Shown: one piece after another, positions 9,725 to 19,240 of the stretch
How positions within the stretch are numbered: position 1 is the stretch's first letter
Layout of the letters: every line of letters starts with the position of its first letter
Source of the DNA: Nitrospirota bacterium
Lineage (GTDB): Bacteria; Nitrospirota; Nitrospiria; SBBL01; JAADHI01
Assembly (NCBI GenBank): GCA_029261165.1
Contig: JAJDBV010000003.1
Coordinates: 1-45,000, forward strand
Reading direction: 5' to 3'
DNA: 45,000 bases
Notes under the pieces: model-generated
What the model was told of the DNA's origin: nothing
The model's input: the letters and a program-made list of their open reading frames with translations, nothing else
The model's database searches: none
Translations under genes and position numbers: made by a program

Positions 9725-9792
9725 TCAAGTAAACTTGGACTTGTCAAGTAAACTCTGGAAAACTTTACTTTTTTACTTGAAGGTGCGATAAT
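9725..9792 (+). promoter_or_regulatory. gltX promoter region with AAGTAAA repeat cluster
   Basis: The 11-mer TCAAGTAAACT occurs as direct copies at 9725-9735 and 9744-9754. Its inverse TTTACTTGA is at 9772-9780, and a shorter inverse TTTACTT is at 9764-9770. A candidate promoter is superimposed: TTTACT at 9764-9769 and GATAAT at 9787-9792 with a 17-bp spacer, 50 bp before gltX. Because the repeats overlap the -35 box and lie upstream of it, they look like operator half-sites. The regulator is unknown. Confidence 0.55.
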
Positions 9793-9841
9793 TTCTCTCT
9801 TATTTTTGGCAATTTTTTAAGATGTCTTATCAGGAGAATGT

Positions 9842-11257
9842 ATGAATCAGGTTCGCGTTCGTTTTGCCCCCAGCCCCACCGGATTTCTTCATGTTGGCGG
9901 TGCGAGGACGGCCCTTTTTAATTGGCTCTTTGCCCGTCATTCGAAGGGGAAATTCTTCCTCCGGATCGAAGATACGGACCTCTCCAGATCGACCGATGAG
10001 GCGATTGAGGCCATCTTTGACGGCATGCGCTGGCTCGGCCTCGATTGGGATGAATGGGAAGCGTCAGAAACGAATCCCGTTCGTCAGACCGCGCGCTTTG
10101 AGATCTATCGGGAGAAGGTTGAGACCCTCCTGGCTGAGGGGAAGGCCTATCGTTGTTACTGTAGTCCGGACGAGTTGGCCGCTCGGAGAAAAGAAGCGCT
10201 CGAAGCTCGAAAGGTCCCGCGCTACGACGGACGCTGCCGCTTGCTGACCGCCCCGGACCCTGAGCGCCCGGCAGCGGTTCGCTTCAAAGCCTCCTCCGAA
10301 GGGGAGATTGTTGTCGACGACATGGTCAAAGGGGAAGTGGTCTTTGACAGTAGAACGGTTGATGACCTCATTATCATGAGATCGGATGGGTCACCGACCT
10401 ATAATTTCTGTGTTGTTGTCGATGATGTCGACATGCAGATCTCCCATGTGATTCGCGGGGATGACCATTTAAACAATACCCCGAGGCAGATCCAACTTTA
10501 TGAAGCCCTTGGATATACCCAACCGCGATTTGGCCATCTTTCAATGATCCTGGGGGCGGATAAGAGTCGGCTGTCCAAACGGCATGGTGCAACCGCTGTC
10601 CAGCAATACCGTGATGAGGGATATTTGCCGGAGGCGATGGTCAATTATCTTGTTCGGCTCGGCTGGTCTCACAAGGACCAGGAACTTTTTACCTTGCCGG
10701 AGATGATCGAGAAATTTTCAATGGCACATGTCGGATCCTCAGCCGCTATTTTTAATCCGGACAAGCTCCTTTGGATGAACGCGAACTATATCAAGACGGG
10801 TGACGCTAAGCGTATCGCCCAACTGCTTCGTCCTCACCTGGAAGGGCTTGGAGTCGATGCGGGTCAATGCGACCCAGACCACTTGCTCAGGGTGGTAAAG
10901 GCCCTCCGGGAACGGTCTCGAACCCTGAAGGAGATGGCCGAATCGGCCTTCTACTTCTTCTCAGATAAAATCTCTTTTGATGATAAGGCGAAAAAATTTC
11001 TTACGGTCGAGAACCTTCCTATTCTTGGGGCCGTCCGCCAAAAATTGGAAGGCGTTCCGTTTGAACACGACCCCCTTCAGGAGGCATTCAGGTCGATCAG
11101 TGAATCGATGGATAAAAAGCTGGCCAAGATCGCCCAACCGGTCCGTGCGGCCGTAACCGGAAAGACGGTCAGTCCGGGGATTTTTGATGTATTGGAGATT
11201 CTTGGAAAAGAGAAGGCCTTGGAACGTCTGGATGATCAGATTGATGCATTGTCATGA
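9842..11257 (+). CDS. gltX: Glutamyl-tRNA synthetase, class I
   Basis: A 471-residue class I synthetase that charges tRNA-Glu. The HIGH-type motif is FLHVGG at 15-20 within the conserved opening APSPTG. The KMSKS-type motif is RLSKR at 243-247. The catalytic Rossmann core and all-helical anticodon-binding C-terminus fit the usual 460-490 residues. The start is supported by AGGAG at 9833-9837. No second gltX is in the window. Whether it is discriminating (Glu only) or non-discriminating (Glu and Gln) cannot be decided here because no gatCAB genes are visible. Confidence 0.97.
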   Translation: MNQVRVRFAPSPTGFLHVGGARTALFNWLFARHSKGKFFLRIEDTDLSRSTDEAIEAIFDGMRWLGLDWDEWEASETNPVRQTARFEIYREKVETLLAEGKAYRCYCSPDELAARRKEALEARKVPRYDGRCRLLTAPDPERPAAVRFKASSEGEIVVDDMVKGEVVFDSRTVDDLIIMRSDGSPTYNFCVVVDDVDMQISHVIRGDDHLNNTPRQIQLYEALGYTQPRFGHLSMILGADKSRLSKRHGATAVQQYRDEGYLPEAMVNYLVRLGWSHKDQELFTLPEMIEKFSMAHVGSSAAIFNPDKLLWMNANYIKTGDAKRIAQLLRPHLEGLGVDAGQCDPDHLLRVVKALRERSRTLKEMAESAFYFFSDKISFDDKAKKFLTVENLPILGAVRQKLEGVPFEHDPLQEAFRSISESMDKKLAKIAQPVRAAVTGKTVSPGIFDVLEILGKEKALERLDDQIDALS

Positions 11258-11300
11258 ACGGACAGACGATGACGACTTTTTACAGGTGAATCAAGGTTTA

Positions 11301-11939
11301 TCAGAGGTTTAAAAGTTTGGTCAGATGGTTTCGGATGAGAAGGATCTCTTCCGGGATCACCTGATGGCCCATAGCGTATTCCTGTAAATCGACCGTGTAC
11401 CCTTCCTTTCGGAACACATCCAGAGCCTGACGCGATCCATCCACGTTGACGACGTCGTCTCCCGTTCCATGGACCAGCAAAATCGGCATTTCAGCTGATG
11501 CCGGCGATTTTTCTGCCGGGATCGTCTCGGGAGAAGGGAGGAATCCGCTCATCGCGACGAGGCCGGCAAGCCGCTTTGGAAACCGAAGCCCGACATCAAG
11601 ACTCATTACGGCACCCTGTGAAAAGCCCATCAGCACAATCTGTTGGGGTGGGGTCTGCTCCTTTTCGATCAGCTGATTGAGCAGTTCAAAGAGGAGAGAC
11701 CGACTTTTTATGATTCCTCCCTGTTGGTCCGGGGGAGATGCGAACCACATGCGTCCGTCAAAATCTTCAAGGAAGGGGAGGGGTGCGTCGGGAAAGATCC
11801 AGCGTAGGGAAGGGAGGGCGATCTCATCCGCGAGTGGCATCAGATCTTCTCCTGTCGTCCCGCGCCCATGTAGAAAGACGACACAGCCTTCCATTTTTTT
11901 TGTCGGTGAAATCTCATTCCAGAAAATAGGACTTGGCAT
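11301..11939 (-). CDS. Alpha/beta hydrolase, carboxylesterase family
   Basis: A 212-residue serine esterase of the phospholipase/carboxylesterase family (Abhydrolase_2, like YpfH). The nucleophile elbow is GFSQG with Ser107; the acid is Asp161 or Asp162 in HGTGDDVV; the histidine is His192 in MGHQV. The oxyanion-hole region FLHGRGTTG lies at 22-30. Start ATG 11939 was chosen because GGGGAT precedes it by seven bases on the minus strand and the length then matches the family. The frame is open for 44 further codons to 12071, but that extension is low-complexity and unlike family members. Substrate is unknown; small acyl esters are usual. Confidence 0.85.
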   Translation of the reverse strand: MPSPIFWNEISPTKKMEGCVVFLHGRGTTGEDLMPLADEIALPSLRWIFPDAPLPFLEDFDGRMWFASPPDQQGGIIKSRSLLFELLNQLIEKEQTPPQQIVLMGFSQGAVMSLDVGLRFPKRLAGLVAMSGFLPSPETIPAEKSPASAEMPILLVHGTGDDVVNVDGSRQALDVFRKEGYTVDLQEYAMGHQVIPEEILLIRNHLTKLLNL

Positions 11940-12230
11940 CGGTTTATCCCCACAAGGTGAGGCGATGATACGATAAAGTGGATGATCTTTCAAGGGAGAG
12001 GCTTCTTTTACATGAGTCGGAAAAGAGGGATGCTGGGTCCTTGCAAGAGGAGAGGGGAAAGGACTTGACAAGAGAATATCAGTGGGATACTTTCAGGGAG
12101 GATCTTGATATCCATTATCAATATTATGGGTGAATGTCGGGTTTTAACGGACAAGATCCTGAGATGAATCACAACGCCGTGAAGAACAAGCGATGATATT
12201 CCTACTTTAGCCTGAAGGGATCCAGGAAAT

Positions 12231-12375
12231 CTCTGATTCAGTCTAAGCTGATTTTTTTAGGAGATAAAATGTCTCAATTGAAGGCGCAGATCTCAGAGAA
12301 GCGCTTGCTACTGTCAAAGTCTGCAACGCCGAAGTGGGACATTATTGGCCTAAAAAGAAAAATTACGAATTATTT
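12231..12375 (+). repeat. Dispersed repeat, copy A (coding element)
   Basis: This stretch aligns without any gap to 40597-40745, constant offset 28366, starting at the shared CTCTGATT and including the ribosome site AGGAGATAAAATG. Roughly three quarters of bases agree by eye. Translated from the shared ATG, 18 of 36 residues match (KAQI, LLS, DI and LK among them). In this copy the frame runs on into the histidine kinase. Confidence 0.8.
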
Positions 12376-13414
12376 GAGGGTTCCATCAAAACAGATGAAG
12401 AAGAGGATAAAGAAGATAGAAGAAAATATGTTGGCGATCAGTGTCGTGATCGCGGTGTTATTCTGGTTTGTGGAGTCCGCGCTAGATACTTATGTCTTTC
12501 ACGAAGGGTCCTATTTTGCCCGGCTGATGTCCCCTGATCCTAACGAAGCATGGATGCGTGTTTTTATTGGAATCGCTTTTATCGGTTTTGGTGCTTATGC
12601 CCAGAAGTGGATTGCGAAGTTGCGTAAGGTGGAAAGAGAACAGAAACAGATTCTGGAAACGCTAAAGCATGTAAATACTGATCTCCAACAGTTCGCCTAC
12701 GTTGCTTCTCATGACCTCCAGGAACCTTTACGGAGGGTCTCTGGTTATTTACAGCTTCTAAGTCGGCGTTACAAAGGCCGACTCGACGCGGACGCCGATG
12801 AATTTATCGGCTATGCCGTAAACGGCGCAAAAAGTATGCAGGAGATGGTCGAAGACCTCTTGTCCTACTCCCGTATTGGTACGCGCAGTACGCAAAGCCA
12901 GTTGACCGATTGTGCTGTTCTCTTTAACCAAGTCCTCACCGAATTAAAAGAGGAGATCGAGGAGAGCGAGGCAGCCGTAACCGTCGATACCCTTCCCAAG
13001 CTTCAGGTCAATACGGCCTTGCTGTACCAGGTGATCCAGAGCCTGATTGGTAATGCAATTAAATTTCGAGGAGTACAACCCTTAGAAATCCATATTGGGG
13101 CAGTGCAAAGAGAGTTTGTATGGCGCTTCTCCATTCGCGACAACGGGATCGGTTTTGATCAGAAGTACGCGGAGCGTATCTTCATCCTATTCCAACGCCT
13201 GAATGACAAGGATGGTCATCCAGGCACAGGGATCGGCCTTGCCATCACCAAGAAGATTGTGGAGCATCTAGGTGGAGAGATCTGGGCGGAATCGAAGCCA
13301 GAGTCCGGATCGATATTTTATTTCACGATTCCTGAAAGCCGCGATAGGAAAAAATTGGAAGCGCTGAGCAACGAATCATCCGAAAAACAGAAAGTCGGCA
13401 AGAATGCGGCCTGA
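12269..13414 (+). CDS. Membrane sensor histidine kinase
   Basis: A 381-residue kinase. Two membrane segments (about 54-72 and 97-115) bracket a short loop and are followed by a coiled linker. The HisKA dimerisation helix has the phospho-acceptor His148 in ASHDLQEPLR, the form seen in phytochrome-like kinases. The HATPase domain shows the N box (SLIGNAIKF), G1 (DNGIGFD) and G2 (GTGIGLAITKKIVE). No response-regulator gene is adjacent, so it is an orphan in this window. The first ~36 residues are homologous to a free small ORF at 40635 and are basic; the start ATG 12269 has AGGAGA at 12259-12264. The signal sensed is unknown. Confidence 0.9.
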   Translation: MSQLKAQISEKRLLLSKSATPKWDIIGLKRKITNYLRVPSKQMKKRIKKIEENMLAISVVIAVLFWFVESALDTYVFHEGSYFARLMSPDPNEAWMRVFIGIAFIGFGAYAQKWIAKLRKVEREQKQILETLKHVNTDLQQFAYVASHDLQEPLRRVSGYLQLLSRRYKGRLDADADEFIGYAVNGAKSMQEMVEDLLSYSRIGTRSTQSQLTDCAVLFNQVLTELKEEIEESEAAVTVDTLPKLQVNTALLYQVIQSLIGNAIKFRGVQPLEIHIGAVQREFVWRFSIRDNGIGFDQKYAERIFILFQRLNDKDGHPGTGIGLAITKKIVEHLGGEIWAESKPESGSIFYFTIPESRDRKKLEALSNESSEKQKVGKNAA

Positions 13415-13508
13415 TGAAGAAGGTTCTGTTGCTTCAGCACGCATAGCGAGCGCACGCCCAGAGTTTATAGAGCGAAGTTTGGCGAGCGATTAAAAGTATA
13501 ACGGTTTT

Positions 13509-13901
13509 TCATCTCGGGTCGGAGAATCCTTGCCGTACTGCGGCCTGGTTCTTCCACTTCCTCTCCAACCATTGCCTGAAGGCGTTTCGTGTGGTCGGGA
13601 TGAGCAGGGAGAATCCAAGAAGGTCAGTCAAAAGGCCCGGTGTCATCAGAACGAGCCCCGCCGCGAAGATTAAGACGCCGTTGACCATATCTTGAGTCGG
13701 GATTCTTCCGAGCTGAAGTTCCTCCGTGATTTTTTTCCAGACAAAGAGTCCTTGCAGCTTTGCCAGCGAAGCACCCATGATACCGGTCCCGATCTGGATA
13801 AAAATGGTCGGCCAGAACCCGATCAGCGCGCCCAGTTTAATAAGAATGGCGATCTCGATGAAGGGAACGACGATAAAAAGAACAAGCAGTGTTGCGAACA
13901 T
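13509..13901 (-). CDS. fxsA: FxsA family membrane protein
   Basis: A 130-residue inner-membrane protein. The opening VPFIEIAILIKLG, then GFWPTIFIQIGTGIMGASL, and finally AGLVLMTPGLLTDLLGFSLLIP are the hallmarks of FxsA, a small membrane protein whose E. coli member relieves exclusion of phage T7 by F plasmids. About three membrane segments are visible (2-22, 25-47, 75-100), with a basic cytoplasmic tail. The gene stands alone and is transcribed towards the kinase gene. The physiological role of the family is poorly known. Confidence 0.88.
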   Translation of the reverse strand: MFATLLVLFIVVPFIEIAILIKLGALIGFWPTIFIQIGTGIMGASLAKLQGLFVWKKITEELQLGRIPTQDMVNGVLIFAAGLVLMTPGLLTDLLGFSLLIPTTRNAFRQWLERKWKNQAAVRQGFSDPR

Positions 13902-14062
13902 GATTGAATACCCATCAGATGAGATAAAGAAGTGTAGCCTTTTAACGTGAAGACGGTCAAGATGAATCGGGTTTAGGTGGGAAAGGGGGAAAGAGCGCTG
14001 GTCTTGAGAAAATTCTTGTGTTAAAATCCCTTCTACCTAATAAGCCCTTGAGGAAAGGTAAA

Positions 14063-15079
14063 ATGCGGGAATTTATCCGGAAAATGGAAGAGAAGGCGAT
14101 TGCGGGGGAGCGCTTGTCTTATGAAGAGGGCTGCCGCCTGATTCAGGCAGAGGGGCCTGATATTATGGACCTCATTTCTTCTGCAAATCGAGTCCGCCTG
14201 CACCACCGGGGAGACCAGATCCATCTTTGCTCCATCGTTAATGCCAAGTCGGGGGACTGCTCTGAAGACTGCGGTTTTTGTTCTCAGTCAGCCTATCATG
14301 GGACGGCGGTTCCGGCTTATGGCCTACTGGATTCAGAGAAAATTGTTGAGGCCGCCAAGGAGGCGAGCCATAATAATGCCGAGGCCTTCGGCGTTGTCGT
14401 GGCCTGGTGGGGGCTGCGTGAGGGGCCTGATTTGGAGGCGATTCTGGAGCGTATTCGTGCCCTCACAGCTGCCGGACACACCCGGAATGATGCCTCTCTG
14501 GGGATTATCGCCGAAGAGGGGATTGCCCATAGGCTGAAAGAGGCGGGGCTGGCCTGCTACAACCATAATCTGGAGACGGCACGCTCCTATTTCCCAAAGA
14601 TCTGCACGACCCACTCTTATGAAGAGCGGATTCGGACGATTGAATATTGTAAGGCGGCGGGGATGGAGATCTGTTCGGGAGGGATCTTCGGGATGGGAGA
14701 GAGCCTTGATCAGCGGATTGAACTGGCCGTAGACCTTCAGGAGTTGGATGTCGATGTGGTGCCGCTTAATTTTTTAAACGCGATTCCGGATACCCCTTTT
14801 GAGGACATACCCCCGCTTCGCCCGATGGAGATCTTGACGATTATCGCCGTGTACCGCCTGATGCTCCCGGAAAAAGATATCATGACCGCCGGAGGCCGGG
14901 AAATTCATCTTCGGGATCTGCAATCGTGGATGTTTACAGCTGGCGCGAGCCATACTCTTGTTGGAAATTACCTGACGACCACGGGGCGCAAGTCGGAAGA
15001 TGATCTGAAGATGATCGAGGACCTCGATCTGCGCCATACCTCAGCCTGCCAGGACCCGCTACCCATGACGAAGGGATAG
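14063..15079 (+). CDS. bioB: Biotin synthase (radical SAM)
   Basis: A 338-residue radical SAM enzyme that inserts sulfur into dethiobiotin to form biotin. The [4Fe-4S] SAM cluster motif is Cys66-xxx-Cys70-xx-Cys73 (CSEDCGFC). Other BioB features include the segment YNHNLETA and the Arg-rich end of the barrel around TAGGREIHLRDLQ. ATG 14063 was chosen because AGGAAAGGT lies at 14051-14059. A GTG at 14018 in frame would add 15 residues and has no ribosome site. No other bio genes are near, but the biotin-dependent carboxylase at 24320-27736 would use the product. Confidence 0.95.
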   Translation: MREFIRKMEEKAIAGERLSYEEGCRLIQAEGPDIMDLISSANRVRLHHRGDQIHLCSIVNAKSGDCSEDCGFCSQSAYHGTAVPAYGLLDSEKIVEAAKEASHNNAEAFGVVVAWWGLREGPDLEAILERIRALTAAGHTRNDASLGIIAEEGIAHRLKEAGLACYNHNLETARSYFPKICTTHSYEERIRTIEYCKAAGMEICSGGIFGMGESLDQRIELAVDLQELDVDVVPLNFLNAIPDTPFEDIPPLRPMEILTIIAVYRLMLPEKDIMTAGGREIHLRDLQSWMFTAGASHTLVGNYLTTTGRKSEDDLKMIEDLDLRHTSACQDPLPMTKG

Positions 15080-15143
15080 GAGATGTTGGGGTGAGCCGGG
15101 GTGTTCGCCTTTTTTTATATTTTGATGATTAAGGAGTAATTCA

Positions 15144-16817
15144 ATGGAACGTGACCTGAGAAAGCAGAGCCGCATCATCATGGAGGGCGTCGATCGTGCT
15201 CCGGCACGGGCAATGATGAAGGGGATTGGTTTTAGTGATGAAGATTTGAGAAAACCGATCATCGGGGTCGCGAATACCTGGATTGAGACAATGCCCTGCA
15301 ACTATCATCTCAGGCGTCTCTCGGCAAAGGTGAAAGAGGGTATACGCGCAGCGGGAGGAACTCCGATAGAGTACAACACTATTGCGGTCTCTGATGGTGT
15401 GACGATGGGGACGGAGGGAATGAAGGCTTCCCTGATCAGTCGTGAGGTTGTTGCCGACTCTATTGAGCTTGTTGCGAGAGGACATCTCTTTGACGGGGTC
15501 GTTGCCCTTTCCGGTTGTGACAAGACAATCCCGGGGACGGTCATGGCGCTTGCCCGGCTGAATCTCCCATCCTTAATGCTCTATGGCGGTTCGATTGCGC
15601 CGGGATCTTTTCAGGGACATGACGTGACGATCCAGGATGTCTTTGAGGCGGTCGGTTCGGTCGCGAAGGGGAAGATGAGTGAAGCCGATCTGACGGACCT
15701 AGAAAATAAGGCTTGCCCCGGTGCTGGGGCCTGCGGCGGCCAGTTCACGGCCAATACGATGGCGACGGCGATTGAGATACTTGGGATGTCGTTCATGGGG
15801 AGCGGCAGCGTTCCGGCGGAAGATCCTGAAAAAGACCGGGTCGCCTTTGAAGCGGGGCAGTTGGTGATGGCCGCGCTCCGGAAAAATATCAGGCCAAGCG
15901 ATGTCATCACAAAAAAATCCCTGGAAAATGCCATCGCGTCCGTGGCAATGACAGGCGGATCGACCAATGCCGTCCTCCACTTTCTCGCGATTGCGAGAGA
16001 GATGGAAATCCCGCTGGTCATCGACGAGTTCGACCGGATCAGCGCGAAGACGCCTCTTCTGGCCGATTTGAAACCCGGCGGGAAATATGTTGCCGCAGAC
16101 ATGCATCACGCTGGCGGAATCCGCCTGATTGCCAATCGGCTTCTGAAGGCTTCCGTTCTCCATCCCGACGAGCAGACCGTCAGCGGGAAGACGATCGGCG
16201 AAGAGGCAAAAACGGCTCAGGAGACTGCCGGACAGGATGTGGTGAGATCGCTTTCCAGCCCGATCAAAGAGACCGGTGGACTGGTGATTTTAAAAGGAAA
16301 TCTGGCGACAGATGGCTGCGTGATCAAAGTTGCGGGCCATGAGCGAATGGAACATACGGGACCGGCGCGCCTTTTTGATTGTGAAGAGGCGGCCTTTGCT
16401 GCGGTTCAATCTAATATGATAAAGGCGGGAGATGTGGTGGTCATCCGCTACGAAGGTCCGAAAGGCGGGCCCGGAATGCGGGAGATGCTCGGGGTGACCG
16501 CCGCCATCGTCGGCGCCGGGCTGGGTGATTCGGTGGCCCTCCTGACCGATGGCCGTTTTTCAGGGGCAACACGAGGCTTGATGGCCGGACATGTCTCCCC
16601 GGAGGCCGCCGTCGGCGGGCCGATTGCCGCCTTGCAGGATGGTGATACCATTACCTTTGATATTAACGCCCGGCAGTTAAATGTCGAACTGACCGACGCC
16701 GAACTTCAGGACAGGTTAAAGGGATGGAAGGCCCCGGCACCGCGCTATAAGTCTGGCGTCATGGCAAAGTATGCGAGGCATGTGCTGTCCGCCTCAGAAG
16801 GGGCCATCACCCGGTGA
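15144..16817 (+). CDS. ilvD: Dihydroxy-acid dehydratase
   Basis: A 557-residue Fe-S dehydratase in valine and isoleucine synthesis that converts 2,3-dihydroxy-3-methylbutanoate (or pentanoate) to the 2-oxo acid. Cluster and active-site signatures are GCDKTIPG, then [16 protein letters not shown], and the C-terminal stretch [12 protein letters not shown], all standard for IlvD/Edd. The length matches IlvD, not the longer phosphogluconate dehydratase, and the start motif [12 protein letters not shown] is typical of IlvD. A ribosome site AAGGAG is at 15130-15135. It follows bioB by 64 bases and may be co-transcribed with it. Both enzymes need Fe-S clusters. Confidence 0.96.
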   Translation: MERDLRKQSRIIMEGVDRAPARAMMKGIGFSDEDLRKPIIGVANTWIETMPCNYHLRRLSAKVKEGIRAAGGTPIEYNTIAVSDGVTMGTEGMKASLISREVVADSIELVARGHLFDGVVALSGCDKTIPGTVMALARLNLPSLMLYGGSIAPGSFQGHDVTIQDVFEAVGSVAKGKMSEADLTDLENKACPGAGACGGQFTANTMATAIEILGMSFMGSGSVPAEDPEKDRVAFEAGQLVMAALRKNIRPSDVITKKSLENAIASVAMTGGSTNAVLHFLAIAREMEIPLVIDEFDRISAKTPLLADLKPGGKYVAADMHHAGGIRLIANRLLKASVLHPDEQTVSGKTIGEEAKTAQETAGQDVVRSLSSPIKETGGLVILKGNLATDGCVIKVAGHERMEHTGPARLFDCEEAAFAAVQSNMIKAGDVVVIRYEGPKGGPGMREMLGVTAAIVGAGLGDSVALLTDGRFSGATRGLMAGHVSPEAAVGGPIAALQDGDTITFDINARQLNVELTDAELQDRLKGWKAPAPRYKSGVMAKYARHVLSASEGAITR

Positions 16818-16843
16818 AGGTTCCAGGGCACTCATCTTTTCCT

Positions 16844-16925
16844 CCATGGTGGTGTTGCTGTGGTGCTCGAATCCTCACGTAGAGTAACTACGTTGCGGTT
16901 CTATGCTCCTCGCGCCTTGCCCTGG
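16844..16925 (-). repeat. Dispersed intergenic repeat, copy 1
   Basis: On the minus strand this matches 28536-28620 along its length, with two or three small gaps. A 20-nt block is identical (16862-16881 minus equals 28581-28600 plus), as are the segments CAAGGC, CGAGGAGC and AGAACC. A small palindrome, CGTA...TACG, lies at the centre, so the transcript could form a hairpin. It occupies the gap after ilvD. Not a coding sequence. Confidence 0.8.
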
Positions 16926-17000
16926 AGAAAAATCTAAGTGCTCTGAAACCCTCACCTCAAACCTGACTCTCACACATTATTCCTTATAGAGGTTTCCTTA

Positions 17001-17906
17001 ATGTGGCATTCCTGTTCTCCTTTGCGTTCTCCGCGTTCTCACCCGGCTGTGGCGGCTTATGATGGAAAGATCTATTCCTTCGGAGGCGGTGGACCTGGCT
17101 TCAAGAGCCTGGATCTTTCTGAGGTTTATGATCCCGAAACAGATCGATGGTCTTCTCGTTGCCCGATGCCGACGATGCGCTCTGGGGCCTTGGCCGTTAC
17201 GTCGGGGGACGGCATTACTGTGATGGGAGGGGGATTCCGAAAGTCGGATGGCAGGTTCAGGTTTCTTAAGACCGTTGAAACCTACTTTCCAAAGGAAGAC
17301 CGATGGGAGGCTGGTCCTGATCTGATCGCGCCGCATGACTATCCTGCCTGTGCCCTCGTTGATGGAAAAGTCTACATCATCGGCGGCCACCATCCCGATG
17401 CCACAGAAGGGGGACCGCAGACCGATCCCGCGTTTGCCTTTACGGAACGCTGGGACTTCAAGTCGGAAAAATGGGAAGAGATGCCGGCTTTGCCGACCCC
17501 GCGTTTTGCTGCCTCTGCGGTATCCGTTCAAAATCAACTCTGGGTCATGGGCGGTGTCGCCGCCACGACCGAGGGCTTCCACGAGTATGACCGGATTGAA
17601 ATCTTCGATCCGAAAAAAGAAGCATGGCACCGTGCCGCCGCAGTGCTCCCCTGGCCTTCCGCAGGCCAAGGCGTCTCTTTTGTGGATGGCAGGCTCTACA
17701 CAATAGGCGGATTCAGAGAAGAGGTGGGGATCGGCACACATGGGGCCGTATACGATTTCACCCAAAAGAACTGGACCGACCTCCCTCCGATGCCTGAGGC
17801 GCGGGCCGCCATGGGTATCGCCGTTATCGATCAGGCGATTTACCTTGTCGGGGGTTGGCGCCCCGACCGATCGGTGATGGAATCCATCGTAAGGTTTTCA
17901 GCTTAA
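17001..17906 (+). CDS. Kelch-repeat beta-propeller protein
   Basis: A 301-residue protein made of about five to six kelch repeats. Each has a hydrophobic strand, a Gly-Gly pair (YSFGGGG, VMGGG, IIGGHH, VMGGV, TIGGF, LVGGW) and a downstream Trp with a turn such as DRW, EKWEE or KNWTDLPPMP. Kelch propellers bind proteins or ligands and occasionally resemble N-acetylneuraminate epimerase. No signal peptide is seen with this start, so cytoplasmic location is likely. There is no adjacent gene that explains it. The fold is clear; the function is unknown. Confidence 0.85.
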   Translation: MWHSCSPLRSPRSHPAVAAYDGKIYSFGGGGPGFKSLDLSEVYDPETDRWSSRCPMPTMRSGALAVTSGDGITVMGGGFRKSDGRFRFLKTVETYFPKEDRWEAGPDLIAPHDYPACALVDGKVYIIGGHHPDATEGGPQTDPAFAFTERWDFKSEKWEEMPALPTPRFAASAVSVQNQLWVMGGVAATTEGFHEYDRIEIFDPKKEAWHRAAAVLPWPSAGQGVSFVDGRLYTIGGFREEVGIGTHGAVYDFTQKNWTDLPPMPEARAAMGIAVIDQAIYLVGGWRPDRSVMESIVRFSA

Positions 17907-17948
17907 AATAAAGAGGTTATTGTCCGTCCCCTCTTCCCTTCCATTTCG

Positions 17949-17978
17949 TTGACTTTTATCATGAAAATCTGTTACCCT
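17949..17978 (+). promoter_or_regulatory. Candidate promoter of ald
   Basis: TTGACT at 17949-17954 and TACCCT at 17973-17978 (18-bp spacer) lie just before the ald start at 17993. The -10 is weak and the start would leave a very short leader. Confidence 0.45.
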
Positions 17979-17992
17979 CCGCACAATTAATT

Positions 17993-19113
17993 ATGAATAT
18001 TGGTGTGCCGAAAGAGATCAAGGATCAGGAGTTTCGGGTCAGTCTCACTCCTGCGGGGGTCGGCGTGCTGACGCGGCAGCATCATCAAGTCTTTGTGGAG
18101 TCTGGAGCCGGTGTGGGAAGTGGTTTTCCAGACACTGCCTACCGAAAGGCGAAGGCGCGGGTTGTCCGGTCAAAAAAATCGCTCTTTGAGAAGTCTGATC
18201 TAATCGTCAAGGTAAAGGAGCCGCTTCCGGAAGAGGGACACTTCTTTCACCCTGGTCAAATTCTATTTACCTATCTCCATCTGGCGGCAAATAAGGCCCT
18301 GATGGAGGTCTTAATTACAAAAAAAGTCACCGCGATTGCTTATGAAACGATTGAACTGGCGGACGGCTCACGGCCGCTTCTGAGGCCGATGAGTGAGATC
18401 GCGGGCCGAATGTCAGTATTGGCGGGCACGCATTATCTTCAGAAGAGCCAGGGTGGTATGGGGCTTCTCCTCACCAGCGTCGCCGGGGTATCAAAAGGGA
18501 AAGTATGCGTCATCGGCGGCGGCGTGGTGGGTCGGAGTGCCGCTCAGGTCGCCCTCGCCCTGGGCGCGGATGTGACGGTCATTGATGAAAGTTCTTCCTG
18601 TCGCTCTCATCTTGATGATTTTTTTAGAGGCCGGGTAGTAACCCTTCCGTCCTACCCGGATGAAATTTCGGACCAGGTCAAGAACAGTCATCTGGTGATC
18701 GGCGCGGTGTCGAGAACGGGAGATAAGGCGCCGCATCTGGTCACGCGCCGAATGATTTCAAAGATGCAGAAGGGTGCGGTTGTGGTCGATGTCGCGATTG
18801 ATCAGGGAGGGTGTTTCGAAACCTCCCGCCCGACGTCCCATTCTGATCCGGTCTATACCGTGCATGATGTGGTTCATTATTGTGTTACGAATATGCCGGG
18901 TGCCGTACCGAAAACGGCAACATATGCTCTGGCGAATGAGACATTTCCATATGTACAAAAACTCGCGCTTTTGGGTTTGAAGCGAGCAAGGGAAACAGAT
19001 CTTTCACTTTCTCGCGGCGTAAATACGCATCAGGGAGAAATTGTTCATCCCGGTGTGGCCAAGGCCTTCGGATTACGTACAGTTAATAAGCAGGTAACGA
19101 TTCAGCATGAAGT

Positions 19114-19123
<10 letters not shown>
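17993..19123 (+). CDS. ald: Alanine dehydrogenase
   Basis: A 376-residue NAD-dependent enzyme that interconverts L-alanine and pyruvate plus ammonia. The opening [20 protein letters not shown] is the family signature. A central Rossmann domain has [20 protein letters not shown], and the C-terminal conserved part includes [20 protein letters not shown] with the PKTAT segment. It is close to the family's usual 370 residues. The last three sense codons and the stop lie on the start of the tRNA-Pro gene: TAG 19121-19123 is tRNA positions 8-10. The C-terminal residues Val-Gly-Ala are therefore dictated by the tRNA acceptor stem. The function is clear from sequence. Confidence 0.96.
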
Positions 19124-19191
<68 letters not shown>

Positions 19192-19240
19192 TTTCTGCTG
19201 TCAGTAAAGGCTTGCTGTTGTTCCCGCTGGAGTTGAGATA

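Noticed and set aside
9597-9791. 64-codon plus-strand frame before gltX
   Set aside because: It runs through the repeat cluster and promoter of gltX and has an odd composition and no ribosome site.
14018-14062. GTG 14018 as bioB start
   Set aside because: No ribosome site and the extra 15 residues are not BioB-like; ATG 14063 has a good site.
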